Source: Pseudomonadota bacterium (GTDB taxonomy: Bacteria; Pseudomonadota; Gammaproteobacteria; Burkholderiales; Rhodocyclaceae). Taken from it: a stretch of DNA of 40,660 nucleotides. Of this stretch, positions 22,965 to 31,547 are shown piece after piece (the stretch's first letter is position 1; every line of letters begins with the position of its first letter). Under the pieces are notes generated by a model. That model had not been told where the DNA came from and did not search any database. It worked only from the letters and a program-made list of their open reading frames with translations. The stretch spans positions 1 to 40,660 of the forward strand of contig JAGTRT010000029.1 of NCBI GenBank assembly GCA_018261895.1. The letters are read 5' to 3'. Position numbers and translations under genes: made by a program.

Positions 22965-24383
22965 CTAATGCACCGTGCACACCATGCACGGATCAAATGA
23001 GCGCACGACGTGCTGTACGGTCGGTGGTGCGCCTGCGCCGGCAGGCAGGCCGACGAGGGCCTGTTCGAGGGGGCCGGGTTGGGACTCGCTGTCGCGCGGG
23101 GAGAAATTCCAGGTGGTCGGAGCGATGATCTGGTAGCGGTCGATGCGGCCGCGCCGGATGCTGAGCCAGTGGCCGAGGCTGCCGCGGGCGGCTTCGACGA
23201 GGCCGGTGCCGGTTGCGTCGTCGGGCATGTCGCCGTGGGCGCAGAAGGGTTCGCCGGGCTGCAGCGCCTGCACCCAGCTTTCCATGGCCGGCAGGACGAG
23301 CGCCAGTTCGAGCATGCGCGCCACGACGCGGGCCATGACGCTGGCGCCATCGCGCCGGACCAGATCGAGCGCCAGCGGATGTCCGGCGACGACCTGCCGG
23401 GCCAGCGCGCCGACTTCGTAGGCCTGGCCGGCGTAGCGCGGGGCCTTGCACCAGGTGTAGGCGTCCGGCTTGTTGGCGTCGACGATGGTTTCGCCCTGCG
23501 TCGGATGGCGTGCCTGGCCGGTCGCCAGCCAGCTGCGGGTGGTGTCTTCGGCGATGGCGACCGGTGCCAGTTCCGCTCCCTCCCCGGCCTGCCAGGTGCC
23601 GGCCGGGAACAGGTCATAGGCGCCGTACGACAGGAAGCGGTCGTAGGCCTGGCCGACCCGGTCGAGGCCGAGGTCGGCCGCCGCCTTCAGGAAGGCCGGA
23701 AAATCGCCAGCGCGCCCATCGGCCCAGGCCAGCAGTTGATCCTTGCTCGCCAACTGGCCGACCGCCGCCAGCGCATCGCCGAACAGGCGTTTTTCAACGA
23801 AACCACGGAATTCGCGGAGCAAGGCGAGCAGGCGGATGCGTTCGCCGGCCGTGATCGCCCGCGTGCTGCCGCCAGGCTGGATGGCCAGCGTGTGCGGCCA
23901 GCGCCCGGCGAGGAAGCCCATCATGCGCAGGAAGCCGGCGCGGGCCGGCAAGACTTCGGCGGCCGCCGTACCGCTCACGGCGGTGAAGCGCTGGGCGACT
24001 GCCTCGTGCCACGGCCGCCCGGCATAGGCCGCGCGGGCGAAATCGGGCATGAAAAACAGGTAGAAATGGGTCAGGTGATCGGCCAGATTCTCGGTCGCAC
24101 ATTTCAAATTTCGCGAAATTTTCCCGTTGACCGTGGGAACGATGCCCATGGCGTCGGCCAGCGCCGCGGCGGCCGCTGCCGACTGGGAAACCGAGCAGAT
24201 GCCGCAGATGCGCGGCACGATGGCCAGCGCATCGAGCGGCGAACGACCGATGAGCACCTGCTCGAAGCCGCGGAACAGCGGTGAATTGACCTGCGCCGAA
24301 CGAATTCGTCCCGCATCCAGATCCAGGCTGACTTCCAGATCGCCTTCGACGCGGTTGAACGGCCCGACGACGATGCGCGTCAC
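22965..24383 (-). CDS. hoxC: Regulatory [NiFe]-hydrogenase large subunit (H2 sensor)
   Basis: The 472-residue large subunit of the H2-sensing hydrogenase (HoxC/HupV). The N-terminal active-site motif RICGICSVSQS holds Cys60 and Cys63; the C-terminal motif DPCMVCTVH holds Cys466 and Cys469. The protein ends exactly at that His, with no cleavable C-terminal extension. This is the hallmark of regulatory hydrogenases, which need no maturation protease. GTG 24383 overlaps the hoxB stop (GTGA). The open frame continues far upstream inside hoxB, but that extension is not coding. Residues 84-95 (TVNGKISRNLKC) come from a dispersed-repeat copy. HoxC with HoxB would control the kinase HoxJ. Confidence 0.93.
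   Translation of the reverse strand: MTRIVVGPFNRVEGDLEVSLDLDAGRIRSAQVNSPLFRGFEQVLIGRSPLDALAIVPRICGICSVSQSAAAAAALADAMGIVPTVNGKISRNLKCATENLADHLTHFYLFFMPDFARAAYAGRPWHEAVAQRFTAVSGTAAAEVLPARAGFLRMMGFLAGRWPHTLAIQPGGSTRAITAGERIRLLALLREFRGFVEKRLFGDALAAVGQLASKDQLLAWADGRAGDFPAFLKAAADLGLDRVGQAYDRFLSYGAYDLFPAGTWQAGEGAELAPVAIAEDTTRSWLATGQARHPTQGETIVDANKPDAYTWCKAPRYAGQAYEVGALARQVVAGHPLALDLVRRDGASVMARVVARMLELALVLPAMESWVQALQPGEPFCAHGDMPDDATGTGLVEAARGSLGHWLSIRRGRIDRYQIIAPTTWNFSPRDSESQPGPLEQALVGLPAGAGAPPTVQHVVRSFDPCMVCTVH
24097..24134 (+). repeat. Dispersed repeat, copy 8 (inside hoxC)
   Basis: The plus strand reads GCACATTTCAAATTTCGCG, AAATTTT, then CCCGTTGACCGT. It encodes TVNGKISRNLKC of HoxC, just after the L1 Cys motif region and just before the conserved ATENLADHLTHFY stretch. 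Confidence 0.8.
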
Positions 24384-25381
24384 TTGCCCCCGCCCTTCTT
24401 GCGCACGACCGGGATGACCACCGGATGATCGACCACGGCGTTGTTGCGGACGCGCGCCGGCGTGGCCGACTTGGACAACGCGGCCAGGGCGACGAACCAG
24501 GCTTTCGGCATGTCGGCCGGCAGGCCGATGGGGATGCCGGCCAGCTTCGGCGTTTCCTGGAAAGCGTGCCCCGGCGACTCGAAACCCGGCTCGGTGCAGG
24601 CGATACAGGCAAAGCCGCCGCGCAGGCAAGAGCCGTTGCCGTTCCACGGCCGCAGGTTGCAGTCGGCGTGGGCCTGCGTGCCCTTGCAGCCAAGGTTTTC
24701 CATGAGACAGCCGAGGTCGGACTGCTTGAGCGCGCTGGCCTTGAACTCGTAATACTCGTTGCGGGCGCAGCCGTGATGCACGAGTTGCCCGGCGTAGAGC
24801 AGCGGCCGGCCATAATCGTCGAGATCGGCCTTGCTCAAGCCTTCCAGCTCGGCCTTTTCGAGCGTATCGACGACCCAGCCCGGGTGCGTCGGACAACCCG
24901 CAATATTGATCACCGGCAAGCCCGCTGAAGATTCGAAGCCGGCACCGAGCAGGCCGCCCGGCGTCTGCTCGTCGAATTGCAGCCCGCAGGCTTCAAGCGG
25001 GTTGCCCGGGGTATTGGCGGAAAAACCGCCGTACGCCGTGCACGAACCCACCGCGAACACCCATTTCGCCCGCTGTGCGAGGCGCTCGACCCATTCGGTC
25101 AGTGGCCGACCGCTGCCGGCCATCAGATGAAAACGCCCGGTGCCATTGGGACCGCGCAGCATGGCGCCTTCGATACACAACGCATCGAAAGCTAGGCGCC
25201 CTTCGGCGCAGTCTTCGAGGATAGCGAGCGCTTCCTCTCCACTCTCGACCGACAGCGCCGGGTGCCAGAGAAACTCGATGCCGGCGTCGCGCAATTCGTC
25301 GAACAGCGAACGCGGCTCGGAACAGAGCAGGGACTGCGTGCAACCGCCGCAGCCGCCGCTCTGCAGCCAGAGGACTTTCAT
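24380..25381 (-). CDS. hoxB: Regulatory [NiFe]-hydrogenase small subunit (H2 sensor)
   Basis: The 333-residue iron-sulfur subunit HoxB/HupU. Cluster ligands are visible: SGGCGGCTQSLLC (Cys11 and Cys14), GSCTAYGG, IAGCPTHPG, and the later group HHGC, CLMENLGC, ADCNLRPW and GGFACIACTEPGFE. There is no Tat signal peptide, unlike HybO, so it stays in the cytoplasm as expected for a sensor. ATG 25381 overlaps the hoxA stop (ATGA), and hoxC follows with the same kind of overlap. A much longer open frame upstream lies inside hoxA and is not supported. Confidence 0.93.
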   Translation of the reverse strand: MKVLWLQSGGCGGCTQSLLCSEPRSLFDELRDAGIEFLWHPALSVESGEEALAILEDCAEGRLAFDALCIEGAMLRGPNGTGRFHLMAGSGRPLTEWVERLAQRAKWVFAVGSCTAYGGFSANTPGNPLEACGLQFDEQTPGGLLGAGFESSAGLPVINIAGCPTHPGWVVDTLEKAELEGLSKADLDDYGRPLLYAGQLVHHGCARNEYYEFKASALKQSDLGCLMENLGCKGTQAHADCNLRPWNGNGSCLRGGFACIACTEPGFESPGHAFQETPKLAGIPIGLPADMPKAWFVALAALSKSATPARVRNNAVVDHPVVIPVVRKKGGGK

Positions 25382-26865
25382 TCGCCCTGCTCCAGGCCGT
25401 AACGCACCAGCTTGGCGCGCAAGCCGACGCGTGACAGGCCGAGCTCGCGCGCCGCCCGCGACTTGTTCCAGCGATGCCGGGTCAGGGCGTCCTTGAGCAG
25501 ATGGGCTTCGAGCTGTTCCATGCGCTCCTTGAGGCCGCCGCTCAGGCCGGCCGTCCACGCCTGTTCGGCCGCAGGCCCGCCGGCGACCGGGCGGTGCAGC
25601 ACCCGCGGCGAGAGCAATTCGGCGCCGAGTTGCGGCGTTGTCGACAGCGCGACCATGCGCAAGATTTCGTTCTGCAGCTCGCGCACATTGCCCGGCCAGC
25701 GGTAGGCGGCCAGACAGGCCAGCGCCTCGCTGCTGAAGCCCGCCACGGTTTTGCCCAATGCCCTGCAGCTGCTCTCGAGCAGACTGGCGGCGAGGAGCGG
25801 CAGGTCCATCGGACGGTCGCGCAGCGGCGGCACGTGCAGGGCGATGGTCGCCAGGCGGTAATACAAATCCTCGCGGAAGCGGCCAGTGCGAACGTCGTCC
25901 TCGAGATCGCGATTGGTCGCCGCGATGACGCGGACGTCGACGGTCACCGGGCGATTGCTGCCGAGCGGGCGAAACTCGCCTTCCTGCAGCACGCGCAGCA
26001 ACTTGACCTGGAAGGCCGGGCTGGTTTCGCCGATTTCGTCGAGAAACAGCGTACCGCCGTCGGCCTGCTGGAACAGGCCGATGCGATCTTCCGCCGCCCC
26101 GGTAAAGGCGCCGCGCTTGTAGCCGAAGAGCTCGGATTCGAGCAGCGTGTCGGGCAGCGCCCCGCAATTTTCCGTGATGAAGGCCTTGCTCGCCCGCTTG
26201 CTTTCATAGTGGATGGCGCGGGCGACCATTTCCTTGCCGGTACCCGACTCGCCGGTCACCATGACCGACAGGTCGAAAGGCGCAACGCGGCCGACCATGT
26301 CGCAAACGGCATTGATCGGGCTGCCCGGTGCGCGGATGAGCCCGTCCAGCCCGAAGCTGCTCTTGGCCTTCTCCTGCTTGCTCTCCACCTGCTTCTTGAG
26401 CACTGGCTCGGCGACGCGCAGATCGAGCGACAGGCGCTGGTTTTCCTGCTGCAGGCGCCAGACCTCGGCGGCCCGTTGCAGGGTCAGCAGCAATTGTTCC
26501 GGCTGCCAGGGCTTGAGCAGGTATTGCCAGATGCCGGCCTCGTTGACGCCGGTGATGATGTCCTCGGCGTCGGTGTAGCCGGAAAGGATAATGCGGACGA
26601 TGTCCGGCCAGCGGGTGCGCACCTCCTTGAGAAACTGGACGCCGGTCGTGCCCGGCATGCGCTGGTCGCAGAGCACGATGCGGATGGCGGCCGTGGTCTG
26701 CTCACGCTCGAGGATGTCCATGCCTTCGTCGGCACCGGAGGCGCACAACACCTCGAAATCTTCCTCCAGTGTGCGCCGCAAGGCCTCCTGCGAACGCACC
26801 TCGTCGTCGACGACGAGGATGGCGGGCAATCGGCGCAGGCTACTGCGGGAAGCCGGAAGAGTCAT
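25378..26865 (-). CDS. hoxA: Hydrogenase transcriptional activator, NtrC family
   Basis: A 495-residue response regulator. The receiver domain (about 15-130) has its phospho-acceptor Asp67 in LCDQRMPG. The AAA+ domain has Walker A GESGTGKE (205-212), the sigma-54 contact loop GAFTGA (252-257) and LFLDEIGE (273-280). A Fis-type helix-turn-helix is at the C-terminus ([18 protein letters not shown]). In Ralstonia and relatives HoxA activates hydrogenase genes with sigma-54 RNA polymerase in response to HoxJ/HoxBC. A good -24/-12 promoter lies upstream of hybO. It overlaps hypX and hoxB by four bases each. Confidence 0.93.
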   Translation of the reverse strand: MTLPASRSSLRRLPAILVVDDEVRSQEALRRTLEEDFEVLCASGADEGMDILEREQTTAAIRIVLCDQRMPGTTGVQFLKEVRTRWPDIVRIILSGYTDAEDIITGVNEAGIWQYLLKPWQPEQLLLTLQRAAEVWRLQQENQRLSLDLRVAEPVLKKQVESKQEKAKSSFGLDGLIRAPGSPINAVCDMVGRVAPFDLSVMVTGESGTGKEMVARAIHYESKRASKAFITENCGALPDTLLESELFGYKRGAFTGAAEDRIGLFQQADGGTLFLDEIGETSPAFQVKLLRVLQEGEFRPLGSNRPVTVDVRVIAATNRDLEDDVRTGRFREDLYYRLATIALHVPPLRDRPMDLPLLAASLLESSCRALGKTVAGFSSEALACLAAYRWPGNVRELQNEILRMVALSTTPQLGAELLSPRVLHRPVAGGPAAEQAWTAGLSGGLKERMEQLEAHLLKDALTRHRWNKSRAARELGLSRVGLRAKLVRYGLEQGE

Positions 26866-28538
26866 GCGGGCACTTTCCAGTCAAGATCGCGATGGCGGGC
26901 GAGGTGGCGGGGCGTCCAGGAGTGCGCCGACCGCGAGACGAAATGATAGCGCGCAACGTGATACGAGGGATCGAAACCGTAGAAATTGCGGCGCATCTCA
27001 GCGAGCTCTTCGGCGCGGTAGGCGGATAGCGGCTTGACCGCCTCGTCTGCGTGTCGCTTGGCCACCTTGGCTGCCAGTTTGTCCGGGAAATCAGCCGCAG
27101 CGGCTATTTCCGCCGCCCGACGGGCGACATCGATGGCAAATCCCGGACCGGGCAGGCAGGCATCGTAAAAGCCGAGCTGGACCGATTCCGGGGCCGTCAT
27201 CGGCAACCGGTGGCGCATGATGGCCTTGGCGCCTTCGTCGCCGACGCGCGGTGGCAGCAGGTAGGTCCAGAATTCCGAACCGTACAGGTTGCCCATGTTC
27301 TTGTAATGCGGGTTGAGCATGACGCCGTCGCGCACCCAGACAAAATCGGCGGCGCGCGCCAGGAAACAGCCGCCGGCGCCGGCATTGCCGCCCACCGCCG
27401 CGACGGTCAGTTGCGTTTCGCAGCGCAGGATGGCTTCGGCCAGGTCGTCGATGGCATTGATGTTGGCCCACGACTCGTCGGCCGGACTGTCGGCCGCCTC
27501 GATGGTGTTGAGGTGGATGCCGTTCGACCAGAAATCGCTGCCACCACGCAGCACGATGACGCGCGTCGGTCGCGCCGTCGCCCAGCGGAAGGCGTCGGTC
27601 AGGCGCCGGCATTGCGCGGTTCTCATCGCGCCGTTGTAGAACTCGAAGGTCAGGAAACCGACGCCACCGGCTTCCTCGTAGGCAATGTCCTGCCAGGTCG
27701 GCGTCGGCGATTTCCAGACGTCGGCCAACGGCAACTCGGGCAAATCGGCTGCCGCCGGGAAGGCCAGTGTCGCCGGCAGCTTGATGCCCCCTGCGGGTTT
27801 GACGTGGCCAATCCACACGGCGCCATCGACCGTCGCGCGGCAAATGGCCGTTTCACGACGACCAATCAGGCTGCCGGGCTCGCCCCTGAGCGTGGCTTCC
27901 GGCCAGGCATCGAACAGATGGCAAGGCTGCCCGAACAAGCTGTCGGCTACACCCGGGAAGCCATCGGCGGCATTCAGCCTGGCCAGAACGCTGGCGCTGC
28001 TGTCGCGTTGCCAGTCGATCGTGCGATCCGCCTGTTTCATGACTTGATGTGCCTGACCAGGAACGCGAGCGGATTTGAAATTTGGCTCTTTTTTCCGGTT
28101 GACCGCAGAAATCACCGCCTGAACAGCCGCCTCGGTCACTTCATGGCGATAGATCGAGGCTTTTCGCGCCCGCCGCATGGGAAAGGTCGCCGACGCCCAA
28201 ACCGGGCCGGCATCCATCTCCGCTTCCGCCTGCAACACGGACACACCCCATTCCGCCGCGCCATCCTGAATCGCCCAGTCCAGCGCCGACGGACCGCGAT
28301 CGCCTACCGGGCCGGGATGGACGATCAGGCAGCAGTGCTGCGACCAGATCGATTCCGGAATCGCCCGCTTGAGGAAGGGTGCAATGATCAGTTCCGGCCG
28401 GAACAGCCTGACGGCTTCTTCGGTCACCGCATCGGCAATGTCGAATTCGATGCTGATCTCGTGCCCCAGACGCATCAGTTCGCAATACAAGCGCTGCGTC
28501 AGGCCATTAAAGCTGTGCGTAATGAAAAGGATTCTCAC
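26862..28538 (-). CDS. hypX: HypX/HoxX, CO-ligand synthesis for [NiFe]-hydrogenase
   Basis: HypX makes the active-site CO from formyl-tetrahydrofolate through formyl-CoA, which allows maturation under aerobic conditions. The 558-residue protein has an N-terminal formyltransferase-like half (CCLIVHPGPVGDRGPSALDW, about 69-88) and a C-terminal crotonase-like half (GGNAGAGGCFLARAADFVW, about 400-418; MLNPHYKNMGNLYGSEFW). The start is GTG at 28538 with a weak ribosome-binding site. A dispersed-repeat copy encodes residues 145-156 (AVNRKKEPNFKS) in the linker between a formyltransferase segment and MKQADRTIDW; compared with remembered family members the segment looks replaced and somewhat shortened. 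It heads the hypX-hoxA-hoxB-hoxC operon. Confidence 0.93.
   Translation of the reverse strand: MRILFITHSFNGLTQRLYCELMRLGHEISIEFDIADAVTEEAVRLFRPELIIAPFLKRAIPESIWSQHCCLIVHPGPVGDRGPSALDWAIQDGAAEWGVSVLQAEAEMDAGPVWASATFPMRRARKASIYRHEVTEAAVQAVISAVNRKKEPNFKSARVPGQAHQVMKQADRTIDWQRDSSASVLARLNAADGFPGVADSLFGQPCHLFDAWPEATLRGEPGSLIGRRETAICRATVDGAVWIGHVKPAGGIKLPATLAFPAAADLPELPLADVWKSPTPTWQDIAYEEAGGVGFLTFEFYNGAMRTAQCRRLTDAFRWATARPTRVIVLRGGSDFWSNGIHLNTIEAADSPADESWANINAIDDLAEAILRCETQLTVAAVGGNAGAGGCFLARAADFVWVRDGVMLNPHYKNMGNLYGSEFWTYLLPPRVGDEGAKAIMRHRLPMTAPESVQLGFYDACLPGPGFAIDVARRAAEIAAAADFPDKLAAKVAKRHADEAVKPLSAYRAEELAEMRRNFYGFDPSYHVARYHFVSRSAHSWTPRHLARHRDLDWKVPA
28071..28106 (+). repeat. Dispersed repeat, copy 9 (inside hypX)
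   Basis: The plus strand reads GGATTTGAAATTTGGCTC, a T-run, then CCGGTTGACCGC. It encodes AVNRKKEPNFKS, in the same frame as the other coding copies. Confidence 0.9.
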
Positions 28539-28619
28539 GTTTTACATTTCTTTACAATTCATGCGGTCAGACCAATCCGAGGCAGGCCGGGGCTTTGCGG
28601 GTAGTTTTTTCCCAATTGG

Positions 28620-28631
28620 CATAGCGCTATG
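28620..28631. promoter_or_regulatory. Palindrome CATAGCGCTATG between hypX and the small plus-strand gene
   Basis: A perfect 12-bp palindrome in the 167-bp divergent spacer that must hold the hypX promoter. It could be an operator. I tested the spacer for a -24/-12 element and found none with the right spacing. Confidence 0.3.
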
Positions 28632-28705
28632 ACTTTCGCGATATTTTTCAAGCACTTGCCTTTTACTACGATCCACATCAACAAAAAAGGGATCGGAGAA
28701 CAACA

Positions 28706-28912
28706 ATGCAAACGCAAAGAAAGCGGGTCAAACCGCAGCCTGTTCAAGCCGCTCGGGCGCCGCGTCCGGAGTACGTGGCAGCCATCCGCTATCCGGATGG
28801 TCGCCGGGATCTGTTCCACATCCGCAACGCCGACAGCCTGGCCGACGCACGCGAACTCGTGATTTCCGAAGTCGGCGACGTTCAGTCGGTGATGATCGCG
28901 CTGCGCCACTGA
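28706..28912 (+). CDS. Small conserved-looking protein, unknown function
   Basis: A 68-residue protein with a good ribosome-binding site (GGAG eight bases before ATG). The basic Pro-rich N-terminus (MQTQRKRVKPQPVQAARAP) is followed by a compact domain: YVAAIRYPDGRRDLFHIRN, then ADSLADARELVISEVGDVQS. I cannot assign a family. It is the only plus-strand gene in the hydrogenase island and is convergent with hypE, four bases apart. Codon use is like its neighbours, so it is probably real. Confidence 0.65.
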   Translation: MQTQRKRVKPQPVQAARAPRPEYVAAIRYPDGRRDLFHIRNADSLADARELVISEVGDVQSVMIALRH

Positions 28913-28916
28913 TCGC

Positions 28917-29969
28917 TCAGCAAATCCGCGGCAACTGCTCGCCACTGAGCCAGTCGACGATACGTTTGCCGCCGAAGCCGGTGGTCATCTGCACAAAATG
29001 GTGCGCGTCTTCGTGCACCGTTCCAACGATGGCCGCCGCCGCCCCCAAGGGATGTGACCGCATTGCGGCGAGCAATTTCTCGGCATCCTGTTCGGCGCAG
29101 ATCGCCACCAGTTTTCCTTCGTTCGCGACATAAAGCGGGTCCAATCCCAGAAATTCGCACGCCGCATTCACCGCCGGCGTCACCGGCAGGGCCTTTTCCT
29201 GCAACATCATGCCAACGCCCGACTGCTTGGCGATTTCATTCAAGGTCGTAGCCAAACCACCCCGCGTCGGATCGCGCAGCACATGGATATCGGCCCCGCT
29301 CGCCCGCATCGCCGCAATCAGGCCATGCAATGCCGCGGTGTCGGAGACGATGGGCGACTCGAACCCCAGACTTTCCCGCTCGGCCATGATCGCCATGCCA
29401 TGGTCACCCAATGTACCGGAGACCAGGATGACGTCGCCAGGTTTGGCGCAGCGGCCGGAGAGCTCCATTCCGGGTCGCACGACGCCGACGCCAGTCGTCG
29501 TAATGAAGACCCCATCCCCCTTGCCACGCTCGACGACCTTGGTATCGCCCGTTACCACGGGCACCCCGGCCTCATTCGCCGCCGCCGCCATACTTTGCAC
29601 GATGCGCGCCAGATCGGCGAATTTAAAACCCTCTTCAAGGATGAAGCCTGCCGAAAGATAGAGCGGCTCCGCCCCCATCACCGCCACATCGTTGATCGTG
29701 CCATGCACCGACAGGCAACCGATATCCCCACCCGGAAAGAACAAGGGCGAGACCACATGCGAATCGGTCGCCATGACCAGTTTGCCCTCGCCGGGATGCG
29801 GCAACAGCGCGCCATCATCGCCCTGCGCCAGGTATTCATTGCCCAGATACTTGGCGAACAGCTCCTCGATCAATTGCGCCATGGCCCGACCACCCGAGCC
29901 GTGCGCCATGTCGACCTGGCCGTGCTTGATGTCGAGCGGTCTTACGTAATCTTTGCGAATCTCAGACAT
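28917..29969 (-). CDS. hypE: HypE, hydrogenase cyanide-ligand maturation protein
   Basis: HypE dehydrates its C-terminal thiocarbamoyl group with ATP to a thiocyanate, giving the CN ligands of the NiFe site. The 350-residue protein has the PurM-like fold: HGSGGRAMAQLIEELF (about 21-36), GDDGALL, ATDSHVVSPLFFPGGDIG and VSGTLGDHGMA. It ends in PRIC, so the modified Cys is the last residue, as the family requires. ATG 29969 overlaps the hypD stop by eight bases; upstream in-frame Met codons lie within hypD. HypF supplies the carbamoyl group. Confidence 0.96.
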   Translation of the reverse strand: MSEIRKDYVRPLDIKHGQVDMAHGSGGRAMAQLIEELFAKYLGNEYLAQGDDGALLPHPGEGKLVMATDSHVVSPLFFPGGDIGCLSVHGTINDVAVMGAEPLYLSAGFILEEGFKFADLARIVQSMAAAANEAGVPVVTGDTKVVERGKGDGVFITTTGVGVVRPGMELSGRCAKPGDVILVSGTLGDHGMAIMAERESLGFESPIVSDTAALHGLIAAMRASGADIHVLRDPTRGGLATTLNEIAKQSGVGMMLQEKALPVTPAVNAACEFLGLDPLYVANEGKLVAICAEQDAEKLLAAMRSHPLGAAAAIVGTVHEDAHHFVQMTTGFGGKRIVDWLSGEQLPRIC

Positions 29970-31086
29970 CCTTGTAGCGTCCATAAGTGTAGTGAGCGGC
30001 ACAAGCCCCTTCCGAACTGACCATGCATGACCCCACCGGATTCTCCGGCGTACAGACCGTACCGAAAATCTTGCAGTCCTGAGGGCGCTTGACCCCGCGC
30101 AGGATCGCGCCACACTCGCAGGCCTTGTGATCGGCGACGGAACGATACTCGAGCGGAAACCGTTTCTCCGCATCAAATTCGGCGAACAGGCTGCGAATGC
30201 GCAGCGCTGAGTAGGGAAGTACGTTCAATCCGCGCCATTCGAAGTTTTTGCGCATTTCGAAAACCTCAGCGACCAGCGCCTGCGCCTTCTTGTTACCGTC
30301 GCGATCGACTGCCCGCGAAAACTCGTTTTCCACCTCGGCCCGGCCCTCATTGACCTGCTGGACCAGCATCCTGATCGCCTGCATGACATCGAGCGGTTCG
30401 AAACCGGCGATGACCACGGGTTTGCGGTATTCCTCGGCGAAAAATTCGTAGGGCCGGCTACCGATGATGGTCGACACATGGGCCGGACCGACGAATCCGT
30501 CGAGCGGCACGGTGCCCCACTGGCGGACCTCCGGCGATTCAAGAATGCTGGAAATCGCCGACGGGGTCAGGACATGGCAGCAAAGCACCGAAAAATTCTT
30601 CAGACCAAGCGCCGCGGCCTGCTTGATGGCGACCGCCGTCGGCGGTGTCGTGGTCTCGAAACCAATGGCGAAGAAGACGACCTGTTTGTCCGGATTTTTT
30701 TGCGCCAATGCCACCGCATCGGCACTCGAATACACCATCCGGATGTCGCCGCCGCGCGCTTTCGCCTTCATCAACGACAGGCCATCCGAGGCGGGCACGC
30801 GCAGGCAGTCGCCGTAGGTACACAACGTGACGCCCTGTTCGAGCGCCAGGCGGATGGCCTGATCGACCCGGCCGATGGGCAGCACACAGACCGGGCAACC
30901 CGGGCCGTGGATCATCCGGACATTTGCCGGCAATAGATCGGTCACCCCATAGCGCGAAATCGCATGCGTGTGGCCACCGCAGAATTCCATGAAATGGTAG
31001 CTGCGGCCCGGATCGACCTCGTCGCGGATCGCCGCCGCCAGCGTTTTTGCAACCTCGCCGTCGCGGAACTCGTCGATGAATTTCAT
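29962..31086 (-). CDS. hypD: HypD, Fe(CN)2CO assembly protein
   Basis: HypD is the [4Fe-4S] scaffold on which, with HypC, the Fe(CN)2CO unit is assembled. The 374-residue protein has the family motifs FCGGHTHAI (about 36), GPGCPVCVLP (about 61), AIGFETTTPPTA, GFEPLDVMQ and the C-terminal Fe-S region CECGAILRG and CTPENPVGSCMVSSEGAC. ATG 31086 gives the normal N-terminus MKFIDEFRDGE; a longer frame would start inside the MITE-like element that separates hypD from hypC. No clear ribosome-binding site is seen, because the element ends two bases before the ATG. Confidence 0.96.
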   Translation of the reverse strand: MKFIDEFRDGEVAKTLAAAIRDEVDPGRSYHFMEFCGGHTHAISRYGVTDLLPANVRMIHGPGCPVCVLPIGRVDQAIRLALEQGVTLCTYGDCLRVPASDGLSLMKAKARGGDIRMVYSSADAVALAQKNPDKQVVFFAIGFETTTPPTAVAIKQAAALGLKNFSVLCCHVLTPSAISSILESPEVRQWGTVPLDGFVGPAHVSTIIGSRPYEFFAEEYRKPVVIAGFEPLDVMQAIRMLVQQVNEGRAEVENEFSRAVDRDGNKKAQALVAEVFEMRKNFEWRGLNVLPYSALRIRSLFAEFDAEKRFPLEYRSVADHKACECGAILRGVKRPQDCKIFGTVCTPENPVGSCMVSSEGACAAHYTYGRYKDV

Positions 31087-31088
31087 GG

Positions 31089-31249
31089 GTGATCTGCTTC
31101 GCAATTGGCAGGACAAAATGAAAGCGCTGGATTTGCGCCGCTGGCTAGGCGCGAACCGGAGCGATAGCCAATGCTATCGCGAGGATGGGCAAGGACGTTA
31201 GCGGGGCGAAGACAAGCTTGCATGTTCTGACAATTGCGAAGCAGATCAC
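31089..31249. mobile_element. 161-bp MITE-like element with 19-bp perfect terminal inverted repeats
   Basis: Arms GTGATCTGCTTCGCAATTG (31089-31107) and its exact reverse complement (31231-31249) flank an interior that itself pairs imperfectly and has a perfect central hairpin GCGATAGC-CAAT-GCTATCGC (31161-31180). The whole unit folds symmetrically about 31170. It fills the gap between the hypC stop and the hypD start almost to the base. It encodes nothing. No clear target duplication is visible. Confidence 0.7.
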
Positions 31250-31494
31250 TAGTGCAGCGTGACGTCGCCGTCGGCCGGCAACTGACCCATCTCGGCAAAC
31301 AGCTTCAGGGTTTTCTCGGCCTCTTCCGGGTCCAGCTTGTTGAGCGCGTAGCCGACATGGACGATCACGTAATCGCCCACCGCCACGCCCTCGACGAGCG
31401 CCAGCGAGATTTCCTTCTTGACCCCGGCCAGATCGACCAGGGCGTTGTCGTCGGGGCGCAGTTCAACGACCTGCGCGGGGATCGCGAGACACAT
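31249..31494 (-). CDS. hypC: HypC, hydrogenase maturation chaperone
   Basis: An 81-residue HypC-family chaperone that carries the Fe(CN)2CO unit with HypD to the large subunit. The N-terminal MCLAIPAQV contains the essential Cys2, and VGDYVIVHVGYALNKLDPEEAEKTL is typical of the family. It is the second HypC-type protein in this cluster (see hupF). It is separated from hypD by the 161-bp element and from hybE by 53 bp. Confidence 0.95.
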   Translation of the reverse strand: MCLAIPAQVVELRPDDNALVDLAGVKKEISLALVEGVAVGDYVIVHVGYALNKLDPEEAEKTLKLFAEMGQLPADGDVTLH

Positions 31495-31547
31495 CCGCGT
31501 TGCTCCTCAATATCGTTATTCTTGAGGCAGAGTCTACCTGCCTTGGT

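Noticed and set aside
24384..26167. Long upstream extensions of the hoxC and hoxB frames into the preceding genes.
   Set aside because: The family N-termini (VTRIVVGPFNRVEGD and [14 protein letters not shown]) begin at the overlapping GTG and ATG; the extensions are Arg-rich shadow sequence of hoxB and hoxA.
27030..27045. CGGCTTGACCGCC in hypX as a further repeat copy.
   Set aside because: Only TTGACCG is shared; the T-run and the ATTTTGGCC part are missing.
28611..28640. TTGGCATAGCG on the plus strand as a -24 element for the small gene.
   Set aside because: No GC lies at the required -12 distance.
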